In this document: one piece after another, positions 56,849 to 64,000 of the stretch
Position numbering within the stretch: position 1 is the stretch's first letter
Layout of the letters: each line of letters opens with the position of its first letter
Origin: Modicisalibacter muralis
GTDB lineage: Bacteria > Pseudomonadota > Gammaproteobacteria > Pseudomonadales > Halomonadaceae
Length of the DNA stretch: 64,000 nt
NCBI RefSeq assembly: GCF_900102945.1
Contig: NZ_FNGI01000008.1
Coordinates: 124,001 to 188,000, forward strand
Reading direction: 5' to 3'
The notes under the pieces: model-generated
Told to the model about the DNA's origin: nothing
The model's database searches: none
Seen by the model: only the letters and a program-made list of their open reading frames with translations
Translations under genes and position numbers: made by a program

Positions 56849-57556
56849 ATGCCCGAGCCCGAATACCAAACCGACCCAAGAACGCCCGCGCACCCACAAC
56901 CCACCGCCGATCTCGATTACACCCTGCTCGAAGAGTGGCTGCATAGCATCAGCCACGGTATCGGCGCGGCTTTCAGCCTCGCCGGCATGACGGTGTTGAT
57001 CGTGCTGGCCAGCCTGGCCGCCGATGTCGACCCCTGGAAGATCGTCGGCGTGAGCCTGTACGGCACCAGCCTGGTACTGCTGTACACCGCCTCGACGCTT
57101 TACCACGGCGCTCGCCACCCGCGACTCAAACGTGCCTTGAAGGTACTCGATCACTGCGCCATCTACGGCCTGATCGCCGGCACCTATACGCCCTTCCTGC
57201 TGGTCAACCTGCGTGGCCCGCTGGGTTGGACGCTGTTCGCGGTAATCTGGGGCCTGGCACTCGGCGGCATCGCCCTGAAGCTGATCTGGCCGCGGCGCTT
57301 CGGAGTGCTGCGCGTGGCGGTCTACCTGACCATGGGCTGGCTGATCGTGTTCGCCGCCGGGGAAATGGGCGCGCACCTTTCCGATACCAGCATCGTCCTG
57401 CTCGTCGCCGGCGGCATCACCTACACGGTGGGCGTGGTATTCTACGCGATCCGCGCGATTCCCTTCCATCACGCCATCTGGCACCTGTTCGTGCTCGGCG
57501 GCAGCGTTTGCCACTATTTCGCCGTGTATACCGCGGTGCTGCCCTTTCAGGCCTGA
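56849..57556 (+). CDS. trhA: hemolysin III family protein (PAQR-like)
   Basis: 235 residues with seven helices. SHGIGAAFSLAGMTVLIVLA, STLYHGARHPRLKRALKVLDHCAIYGLIAGTYTP and the C-terminal FHHAIWHLFVLGGSVCHYF give the conserved metal-site histidines. The family is related to adiponectin receptors, and TrhA affects membrane-lipid homeostasis. Hemolysis is not implied. The first ~25 residues are proline-rich. It follows ribA by 79 nt and converges with the antiporter gene. Confidence 0.93.
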   Translation: MPEPEYQTDPRTPAHPQPTADLDYTLLEEWLHSISHGIGAAFSLAGMTVLIVLASLAADVDPWKIVGVSLYGTSLVLLYTASTLYHGARHPRLKRALKVLDHCAIYGLIAGTYTPFLLVNLRGPLGWTLFAVIWGLALGGIALKLIWPRRFGVLRVAVYLTMGWLIVFAAGEMGAHLSDTSIVLLVAGGITYTVGVVFYAIRAIPFHHAIWHLFVLGGSVCHYFAVYTAVLPFQA

Positions 57557-57583
57557 GACGCTTCGGTTAGACATGGGCAGGAC

Positions 57584-59140
57584 TTAACTCGGGTTCTCGG
57601 CTGCGCGACCCGACGCCGCCTGCCCCCATAGCCTGTTCAGCACATAAGCCAGCACCAGCAACGCGACCACTCCCGTGCCCAGTGCCGGCAGCGCCGAGCC
57701 GGTCAGCCCGGCTACCAGGAAGGCGCACAGGGCGGCCATGCCAGCACACAGCGAATAAGGCAGTTGCGTGCGCACATGATCGATATGGTCGCAGGAGGAA
57801 CCGGCGGACGACAGGATGGTGGTATCGGAAATCGGCGAGCAGTGATCACCGAAGATCCCGCCGCTGAACACCGCAGCGATGGTCAATGCCAGGGACAGGT
57901 CCATTGCGACCGCGACGGGTATGGCAATCGGGATCATGATCGCGAAAGTGCCGTAAGAGGTGCCGGTCGTGAAGGCAATCACGGCCCCGATGATAAATAG
58001 CAGCACGGGAACAAGCGTGGGCGTAATGCCCTGCTCGGCCACGTTCACGATGTAGTCCGCCGTACCCAACTGGTCGGTGACGCTACCGATCGACCAGGCC
58101 AGCGTGAGGATGATATACACCAGGGTCATGCTCTTGAAGCCGGTGACCACGATCTCCATGGCTTCGCGAAAATCGAAGAGTTTTTGCTGCATGCCCATGG
58201 CCAGGCCGACGATCACCGCCAGGAAGGTCGCGATCAAAATCGATTGCCCGCCTTTCGCTTCGCCCACGGCGGTGATCAAATCGTTTTCTGGAAAGTTGCC
58301 GGACCACAGAAACAGCACGGGGATCAAACCCACCAATACCGCAATAGGCACCAGCATGTTGCGCTTGCGGGATTGCTCTTCGGATACGCTCGGCATCTCC
58401 GTCGCCTCCCGGTCGGACGGTGGCTGGGCACCCTCGGCGAGCACCTTACCCGTGGTGCGTGCGCGGTGTTCGGCGCCTGCCATGGGGCCGAAGTCCCACC
58501 CGGTCAACACCACCAGCAGGATCATCGTCAGCGCCAACCAGGCATAGAAATTCATCGGGATCGTGGCCAGGTAGATCAGATAGTCCGAACCCGATATTCC
58601 CAGCGTGTTGAGCTGGGTACCGATCAGCCCCATCACGAAGACCACCCAGGTAGATACCGGGCCGAGAAGGCACATGGGCGCGGATGTCGAATCGACGATG
58701 TAGGCGAGCTTTTCCCGCGACACACGCATCCTGTCGGTGATCGGGCGCATCACACTACCCACCGTCAACGCATTGAAATAATCCTCGAAGAAGATGAGCA
58801 CGCCAAAGCCCATCGTCGCTCCCTGCGCCCCGCGTGGGGATTTTACTTTGCGTGAGATTGCCCGGGCGATGGCGTTGGCACCGCCGGTACGCTGCAACAC
58901 GGTGATCAGCACACCGAACAGGCCACAGTAGATCAGTACGGTTGCACTCCATTCATCGCCCACGCTGGGAATGATGAAGTCAGCGAAACTGGCATGCAGA
59001 CCGGCGACGGGATTCCATCCATTGAGCATGGTGGCACCCAACCAGACCCCGCAGAACAATGCGGGAATGACGTTACGCGTCACCAGCGCGAGCGCGATCG
59101 CCAGTAACGGCGGCAGCAAAGAGAGTAGCTCGAACGACAT
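57584..59140 (-). CDS. NhaC family Na+/H+ antiporter
   Basis: 518 residues with about 11-12 helices. Family hallmarks are GVLIFFEDYFNALTVGSVMRPITDRM, STSAPMCLLGPVSTWV and FGDHCSPISDTTILSSAGSSCDHIDH. NhaC-type proteins exchange Na+ for H+, and some homologues carry organic acids or amino acids. The central cytoplasmic loop around residues 225-260 is polar. The ATG at 59140 has AGGA upstream. It follows an amidase gene by 21 nt on the same strand and is probably co-transcribed with it. Confidence 0.88.
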   Translation of the reverse strand: MSFELLSLLPPLLAIALALVTRNVIPALFCGVWLGATMLNGWNPVAGLHASFADFIIPSVGDEWSATVLIYCGLFGVLITVLQRTGGANAIARAISRKVKSPRGAQGATMGFGVLIFFEDYFNALTVGSVMRPITDRMRVSREKLAYIVDSTSAPMCLLGPVSTWVVFVMGLIGTQLNTLGISGSDYLIYLATIPMNFYAWLALTMILLVVLTGWDFGPMAGAEHRARTTGKVLAEGAQPPSDREATEMPSVSEEQSRKRNMLVPIAVLVGLIPVLFLWSGNFPENDLITAVGEAKGGQSILIATFLAVIVGLAMGMQQKLFDFREAMEIVVTGFKSMTLVYIILTLAWSIGSVTDQLGTADYIVNVAEQGITPTLVPVLLFIIGAVIAFTTGTSYGTFAIMIPIAIPVAVAMDLSLALTIAAVFSGGIFGDHCSPISDTTILSSAGSSCDHIDHVRTQLPYSLCAGMAALCAFLVAGLTGSALPALGTGVVALLVLAYVLNRLWGQAASGRAAENPS

Positions 59141-59161
59141 AAACAATTCCTGTTGTTGTCA

Positions 59162-60553
59162 TTAACCATTCCAAGCGTTGCGGCCCAGGCGGTATGGCGC
59201 CGCCCCCAGACGCCGTTCCGCGCCCAACGCGATCGCCAACAGCCTGGCTTCATCGAAGCCTCGTGCGATCAACTGCAGCCCTACCGGCATACCGAAAGTA
59301 TCAAGACCCACCGGCATTGTCAGTGCGCATAGGTGAAGGTAGTTGATGAATGCGGTGTTGCGCAGAATGCGCCCATTGGCGGCGAGAAAATACTCTTCGT
59401 CATCCACCTCGCTAAAGCACGGTGCTGGCATGGGCACCGTTGGTGTGGCGACGACGTCCACCTCAGCAAAACGCTGGACCGCCTGCGCCGCAAGACGCGA
59501 CATGCGACGCAGGCGTTGTTGATAGATGCCGGCCGATAGGGCACCGGCTTGGGCGATATCTTCTGCCATGTCCGGACCGAGTCGCTCGAGCCATGCCGGT
59601 AACTGCAAAGCCAGGAATAGAGACAGTTCCGTACCCACTAGGCCGCCCTCGCGGAAAAGCGCATCGGCCGCCCGCGCCTCGGGAAACTCGAAATCAATCA
59701 ACCGCGCGCCAGCCGCTTCCAGCTCACGTAAGGCTTGCCACGCCGCCTCGGCAATGCTCGGGTCACAGCCCTCCCAAAACATAGCCTTGGGCAGACCGAT
59801 GCGCACCCCAGCCAGTGACAATGGCTTCTGCATGGAAAGTCCATCGCCTTCGCGTCCTTCCAGCGCCGCCACTCCGATAGCGATGTCAGCGACGCTACGC
59901 GCCAGCAGACCCAAACTATCCAGGCTGTGGCTAAGCGGCACCACCCCGGTGGCCGGTAAGCGGCCATGCGTCAACTTCAAGCCTACCGTGCCCGTCATGG
60001 CGGCGGGCACGCGCACCGAGCCCGCCGTGTCGGTACCCAGCGCCAGCGCAGCGCTGCCCTCGGCCACGCTCACGGCGGCGCCACTGGAAGACCCGCCACA
60101 CACTTTTGATGGGTCCCAGGGGTTGCGTGGCCCTTCTCCGGCAGGCGAGGTACCCAGGCTCGTGAAAGCGAATGCCACGGTTTGGGTTTTGCCGGTGAAT
60201 ATGGCCTGCTGGCGGCGCAGGCGAGCAGCCACGGGACCATCCTGCTGCCAAGGCGGCGGCAAGACACTTTCGCTACCGGCGCGTGTTTCCCAGCCGGAAA
60301 GGGCAATATTGTCCTTGATCGAAACAGGCACGCCCTGCAGCGGTCCCCGAACCCTGCCGGCAGCGAAGTCGCTGTCCACCGCTTCCGCCTGGGTGCGCAG
60401 CCCTTCGGGCGACCAGGCAGTGTAGGCGCGCAGCATGGGAACATGCGCATCGATGGCCCGATCGGCCAGATCGCGTGCCCGTATACGGCCCTCGCGTATG
60501 GCCTTGAGACAGCCCATCAATGTCGGATCGTCGCCGAGACGCTTGCCTGCCAT
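59162..60553 (-). CDS. amidase signature enzyme, paired with the NhaC family antiporter
   Basis: 463 residues. Catalytic residues are K80 (SIKDN), S155 (CGGSSSG) and S179 (GTDTAGSVRVPA). SSLDS-type loops and C-terminal GMPVGLQLIARGFDEA are standard for the family. The start is uncertain. MAGKRLG at 60553 is chosen, and MVKRVF at 60571 is possible, because neither has a strong ribosome-binding site. It lies between the GST gene and the antiporter on one strand with short gaps. The genes may use one amide-derived nutrient, which is inference. Confidence 0.85.
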   Translation of the reverse strand: MAGKRLGDDPTLMGCLKAIREGRIRARDLADRAIDAHVPMLRAYTAWSPEGLRTQAEAVDSDFAAGRVRGPLQGVPVSIKDNIALSGWETRAGSESVLPPPWQQDGPVAARLRRQQAIFTGKTQTVAFAFTSLGTSPAGEGPRNPWDPSKVCGGSSSGAAVSVAEGSAALALGTDTAGSVRVPAAMTGTVGLKLTHGRLPATGVVPLSHSLDSLGLLARSVADIAIGVAALEGREGDGLSMQKPLSLAGVRIGLPKAMFWEGCDPSIAEAAWQALRELEAAGARLIDFEFPEARAADALFREGGLVGTELSLFLALQLPAWLERLGPDMAEDIAQAGALSAGIYQQRLRRMSRLAAQAVQRFAEVDVVATPTVPMPAPCFSEVDDEEYFLAANGRILRNTAFINYLHLCALTMPVGLDTFGMPVGLQLIARGFDEARLLAIALGAERRLGAAPYRLGRNAWNG

Positions 60554-60587
60554 GAATACCCGTTTCACCATCAAAGGGATGAAGGCG

Positions 60588-61223
60588 CTATGCCAACGCT
60601 GCTGCTTCCAACGCCGCCTGCTCGCGCTCACGCGCCACAGCCATCGCCGGGCGTTCGTTGCAGCGCAGCCGGTAGGCCTCAAGCGCTTCCGGCAACGGTT
60701 GCTTGAAGGCATGCGCCCAGTTCAAGGTATGGCCCAGCAGGATATCCGCCACCGTGAACGGCTCGCCAAGCAGCCAGCCCTGGCCATCGAAGCCGCGTTG
60801 CAAGGCCGCCAACGCACGCTGGAACTCCCAGGCCGCGGTAGGCAACACCGCCGGCACGCGACGCTCCTGGGGCAAGGCAAACTTGTGCTTGGCCTGGGTC
60901 CACAGGGGTTGTTCCAGCTCGCTAATAACGAAAAGCAGCCACTGATCGACGCGCGCACGCTGCTGGAGATCGTCCGGCAGCAATCGCCCTTCGCCATAAC
61001 GCTCGGCCAGGTAGCGGCAAATCGCCACCGACTCGAACAGCGTCAGTTCGCCATCGCTCAGCGCCGGCAGCTTGCCATCGGGGTGACGCGCCAAATGCTC
61101 GGCGCCCTGGTTGACGCCCTCGCGCAGATCGACATGCTGGCAGGCATACTCGAGTCCAAGCTCCTCAAGTGTCCAGGCGACCCGCAGCGAGCGGGTGTTG
61201 GGATAGGAATACAAGGTGATCAT
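60588..61223 (-). CDS. glutathione S-transferase family protein
   Basis: 211 residues. N-terminal thioredoxin-like domain (about 1-80: MITLYSYPNTRSLRVAWTLEELGL, KLPALSDGELTLFESVAICRYL) and an all-helical C-terminal domain (about 88-200: GQGWLLGEPFTVADILLGHTL). GSH is bound through the P-ALSDG and ESVAI segments. The substrate is unknown. The ATG at 61223 is preceded by CGGAG. The open frame upstream contains no supported start. It is probably the first gene of a unit with the amidase and antiporter genes. Confidence 0.9.
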   Translation of the reverse strand: MITLYSYPNTRSLRVAWTLEELGLEYACQHVDLREGVNQGAEHLARHPDGKLPALSDGELTLFESVAICRYLAERYGEGRLLPDDLQQRARVDQWLLFVISELEQPLWTQAKHKFALPQERRVPAVLPTAAWEFQRALAALQRGFDGQGWLLGEPFTVADILLGHTLNWAHAFKQPLPEALEAYRLRCNERPAMAVAREREQAALEAAALA

Positions 61224-61314
61224 CACGAGCTCCGAGCGTGAATAATCCATGCAGTGTAGCCAACCGACCACGCAGCGCGTAGGCATAGGATCGAATCGGG
61301 CACTCGTCGACGCG

Positions 61315-61337
61315 AAAAGGCCCCAACGAGTGGGGCC
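61315..61337 (-). terminator. rho-independent terminator of the small secreted-protein gene
   Basis: On the minus strand GGCCCCA / TGGGGCC with a 5-nt loop is followed by TTTT. It lies about 30 nt past the stop at 61368 and separates this gene from the GST gene. Confidence 0.8.
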
Positions 61338-61367
61338 CAGGTAAAAATCTCAAGTGGCGGCTAGCAC

Positions 61368-61658
61368 TTACCAGTCGGCAGCATTGCCTATCTGTGCTTC
61401 ATTGTCGTTGCTGACCGGGAAATTGGTGCGCTGATCGCCGAGGGCGATGATGTTGCGCTGAGTCTCGGCCAGCGCCGCGCTTGAGCCGGCGAAGCGGTAG
61501 TCATGGATATCGGCTGCGCTGGTCTGCTCCACATTGGGAGCGCCATGTGCCAGCGGCTCGTGGTTGACCAGCAAGCCTTGCTCGGAAGCCACGCTGGCCT
61601 GGGCAGCGACCGGTAATGCAGCGAATACGAGTGCGGCTAGGGTAGTCTGGAGTTTCAT
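61368..61658 (-). CDS. small secreted protein of unknown function
   Basis: 96 residues with a clear signal peptide (about 1-21, ending AQAS), leaving about 75 residues in the periplasm or outside. The mature sequence has no motif or cysteine I recognise. It is rich in Ala, Asn and Gln (GLLVNHEPLAHGAPNVEQT, GDQRTNFPVSNDNEAQIG). AGAGGTG before the ATG at 61658 and its own terminator argue that it is a real, separately transcribed gene. The upstream 160 nt are AT-rich. Confidence 0.75.
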   Translation of the reverse strand: MKLQTTLAALVFAALPVAAQASVASEQGLLVNHEPLAHGAPNVEQTSAADIHDYRFAGSSAALAETQRNIIALGDQRTNFPVSNDNEAQIGNAADW

Positions 61659-61821
61659 GATTGGCACCTCTTGTCGGTGTTGATTGATGCCAAGCATTTT
61701 ATAAGCAACTTAATTAACCTGCTAACAAATAATGTCGATCATGATGATAGGCCTCTCCTATTGGCCTTGCAATATTTATAGTGATGCCAGATTGCGACGC
61801 ACCTCATGGCGACAGCCGAGA

Positions 61822-62598
61822 CTAGGCTGTCTGGCTTTCACGCATTTTCTTGATCAGCTCGTAGGCATTGCCTATCTCGATGGTTCGTTCCTTGGCCATC
61901 TCGCGCATGCTTTCGGGCAGGCCCTTGCCGGCCAGCTTATCGGGATGATTCTGGCTCATCAGGCGCCGATAGGTCCGCTTGATGTCAGCGTCGCTGGCGT
62001 CGGAATCGACGCCCAGCACCCGGTAGGCATCTTCCAACGACAGCCCGGAAGAGGCCCCGGGCGCTTGAGCGCCAGCGCCTCTCAGCATGGCTTCGATCTG
62101 CTGAATTTCCGCTTCGGAGCAGCCCAGGCCACGCGCCACTCGCAGCAGCATCTCATGCTCGGCGGGGTGCAGTTTGCCATCGGCGGCAATCGCCGAAAGC
62201 TGTACCTGGATAAACACCTGCAGCAAGGCGCGCTGGCCACGGGTGATACGCCGCACGGTGGCCAGCTCGGCATCCAGATCGAAATCCGCCGATTTGCCGC
62301 GGGTGAACGCTGCCCTGGCCTGCGCGCGCTGCGCTTCATTCAAGCGTAAGCGCTCCCACAGCCGCCGGGAGACGTCGAGTTCCTCCTCGGTGACTTGGCC
62401 ATCGGCCTTGCACACGCAACCCATCACCGCGAAGGTGGAGTCCAGAAACTGCGTCTGCACCTGGGCCAGCCTGCCCAGCACACTCACGCGTCCCAGGCGC
62501 TTGGCGAGCCAATAAGCGAGCGCCGCGCCTATCAGCATGCCCAGCAGGTCGCCGACCAGGTAACCCAGAACCGCTCCAATCACGATGGCTATCAGCAT
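61822..62598 (-). CDS. djlA: DnaJ-like membrane co-chaperone DjlA
   Basis: 258 residues. A glycine-rich membrane anchor (about 2-30), a central TerB-like helical domain (about 45-170) and a C-terminal J domain (about 190-258) with the HPD motif (NHPDK, about 218-220). It stimulates DnaK ATPase from the inner membrane and affects the envelope-stress Rcs response in E. coli. The protein has the normal DjlA order. It follows dxs by 47 nt on the same strand. Confidence 0.95.
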   Translation of the reverse strand: MLIAIVIGAVLGYLVGDLLGMLIGAALAYWLAKRLGRVSVLGRLAQVQTQFLDSTFAVMGCVCKADGQVTEEELDVSRRLWERLRLNEAQRAQARAAFTRGKSADFDLDAELATVRRITRGQRALLQVFIQVQLSAIAADGKLHPAEHEMLLRVARGLGCSEAEIQQIEAMLRGAGAQAPGASSGLSLEDAYRVLGVDSDASDADIKRTYRRLMSQNHPDKLAGKGLPESMREMAKERTIEIGNAYELIKKMRESQTA

Positions 62599-62645
62599 GG
62601 CTCTCTCGTTTGTCTCTCTTTAATGGCAATGACCGTTTCGCGGTG

Positions 62646-64000
62646 TTATTGGCCCGATGCGTCGCGGCGTCCCGCCTCGCGACGTTGGCGAATCGCCGCC
62701 TCGATACCGATAGCGTCGAGCCCGCATTCCTCGAGCAGTTCCGCCGGTTTGCCGTGCTCGACGAAGGCATCGGGCAGCCCCAGGTTGAGTACCGCCGCCT
62801 GCACGCCCTCGGCGGCCAGTAGCTCATTGACCGCGCTGCCGGCACCGCCGGCCACGACGTTCTCTTCCAGCGTCACCAGCAGGTCGTGGTTACGCGCCGC
62901 GTCGAGCACCGCCTGGCGATCCAGCGGCTTGATCGAGCGCATGTTGAAATGACTGGCATCAAGGCGTTCGGCGACCTCGGCGGCCGGCACGTTGAGACTG
63001 CCGAAAGCCAGTAATGCCACCCCCGAGCCTTCCCGGCGCACTTCGGCGCAGCCGATCTCGACGGGCTCGAGATGCTCGGGGATCGCTACGCCCGGCCCGG
63101 TGCCACGCGGGTAGCGTACCGCCGCCGGCCCGTTGTGATGGTAGGCGGCGCTGAGCATGGCGCGACACTCGGCCTCGTCGGCGGGGGCCATGATCACCAG
63201 GCCGGGCACGCAGCGCAGATAGGAGAGGTCCAGCGCGCCGTGGTGGGTGGGGCCGTCCTCGCCGACCAGCCCGGCGCGGTCGATGGCGAAGGTCACGTCG
63301 AGGTGCTGCACGGCGACGTCGTGGATCAGTTGATCGTAGCCGCGTTGCAGAAACGTCGAATAGATCGCCACCACCGGTTTCATGCCCTCGCAGGCCATGC
63401 CGGCGGCCAGCGTCACCGCATGCTGCTCGGCGATGGCCACGTCGTAGTAACGCTGGGAATACTGCTGCGAGAAGCGGATCAGGTCCGAACCTTCGCGCAT
63501 CGCCGGGGTGATGCCGATCAGCCGATCGTCCGCTGCAGCCATATCGCACAGCCAATCGCCGAACACATTACAATACTTGCGTGGCTTGACCTTGGGGGTC
63601 ACGGGGGGCTGATCGGCAGGCGCCTGGGGCTCGGTCTTGGGTGCCGGCGCCGGGTCCTTCTCCAGCTTGGTGATGGCATGGTAGCCAATCGGGTCGGCCT
63701 CGGCGGGTCGAAAGCCCTTACCCTTGCAGGTCTTGATATGCAGGAACTGCGGACCATCCAGATCACGCATGTTGCGCAGCGTCTGCGTGAGCCCCGGCAA
63801 GTCATGGCCATCGATCGGGCCGATGTAGTTGAAGCCCATCTCCTCGAACAGTGTCGCCGGGCTGACCATGCCTTTCATGTGTTCTTCGGTACGCCGCGCC
63901 AGCTCCAGCGCGCCGGGCAATCGCGAGAGCACCTTCTTGCCGCCCTCGCGCACCGTGGTGTAGGTCTTGCTGGCGAACACCCGCGCCAGGTAGCTGGCCA
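62646..64000 (-). CDS. dxs: 1-deoxy-D-xylulose-5-phosphate synthase, C-terminal part (gene runs off the window)
   Basis: About 450 codons of the 3' part are visible, and the N-terminal ThDP-binding part lies beyond 64000. FVEHG and [10 protein letters not shown]-type C-terminal sequence, [46 protein letters not shown] and [15 protein letters not shown] identify Dxs. The enzyme condenses pyruvate and glyceraldehyde-3-phosphate to DXP for isoprenoids, thiamine and pyridoxal. The linker after ITKLEKD is longer and proline-rich ([20 protein letters not shown]) than in E. coli. Its product feeds the ThiG reaction. Confidence 0.95.
   Translation of the reverse strand, partial: ASYLARVFASKTYTTVREGGKKVLSRLPGALELARRTEEHMKGMVSPATLFEEMGFNYIGPIDGHDLPGLTQTLRNMRDLDGPQFLHIKTCKGKGFRPAEADPIGYHAITKLEKDPAPAPKTEPQAPADQPPVTPKVKPRKYCNVFGDWLCDMAAADDRLIGITPAMREGSDLIRFSQQYSQRYYDVAIAEQHAVTLAAGMACEGMKPVVAIYSTFLQRGYDQLIHDVAVQHLDVTFAIDRAGLVGEDGPTHHGALDLSYLRCVPGLVIMAPADEAECRAMLSAAYHHNGPAAVRYPRGTGPGVAIPEHLEPVEIGCAEVRREGSGVALLAFGSLNVPAAEVAERLDASHFNMRSIKPLDRQAVLDAARNHDLLVTLEENVVAGGAGSAVNELLAAEGVQAAVLNLGLPDAFVEHGKPAELLEECGLDAIGIEAAIRQRREAGRRDASGQ

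Overview
The window is a GC-rich, gene-dense stretch of a gammaproteobacterial chromosome. Protein sequences and gene content point to a halophilic member of the Halomonadaceae, Halomonas or a close relative. The pointers are an Ehu-type ectoine ABC transporter, TeaA-like and DctP-type TRAP transporters, an NhaC-family antiporter, a YbaL-type antiporter, a FinR/Fpr pair and Halomonas-like core genes. I see no rRNA, tRNA, insertion sequence, prophage or CRISPR array. Most of it is ordinary chromosome, and the interest lies in transporters, regulation and intergenic regions.

Layout. 1-1345 holds the start of the nuo operon (nuoA, nuoB, 5' end of nuoCD, minus strand), divergent from thiD. 2.6-7.2 kb carries a tandem-UspA protein, a PerM-like protein, a YbaL-like antiporter and a secreted chalcone isomerase-like protein. 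7.2-19 kb is a solute-uptake region: an orphan TeaA-like TRAP binding protein, dtd, the ehuBCDA operon, chaB, a YheS-type ABC-F protein, and a TRAP permease pair (dctQ, dctM) converging on a second TeaA-like binding protein. 19-24.9 kb has an FKBP isomerase, a type 2 PHA depolymerase, a SCO protein, an AEC transporter, a candidate Fur-controlled small RNA, a LysR regulator and a frameshifted EamA transporter. 24.9-36.6 kb holds trmB, thiG-thiS, glcB, hydrolases, an aminotransferase, an amidase, comM and ubiK.

36.6-42.1 kb is the best-annotated regulatory stretch. glnK-amtB has two NtrC-like sites and a sigma-54-like promoter. It is followed by a strong terminator and a second glnK, and then by a minus-strand dctPQM operon with a consensus sigma-54 promoter. 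42.2-49.5 kb has fpr/finR, two adjacent chemoreceptors, a host-attachment-family protein and a small membrane protein. 49.6-53.8 kb is an aapJQMP-type amino-acid ABC transporter. 53.8-64 kb carries speE, hemE, ribA, a hemolysin III family protein, an NhaC-family antiporter with an amidase, a GST, a small secreted protein, djlA and the 3' part of dxs.

How the parts fit. The window is dominated by high-affinity uptake of compatible solutes, C4-dicarboxylates, ammonium and amino acids, with chemoreceptors beside the amino-acid transporter. Nitrogen and dicarboxylate uptake look sigma-54 dependent. An IclR-like palindrome lies upstream of malate synthase. The most novel-looking element is the ~120-nt transcription unit at 22726-22879: promoter overlapped by a Fur box, no convincing ORF, UACG-loop terminator, and a degenerate second copy directly behind it. 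This is a RyhB/PrrF-like arrangement with no sequence similarity to those RNAs that I can recall.
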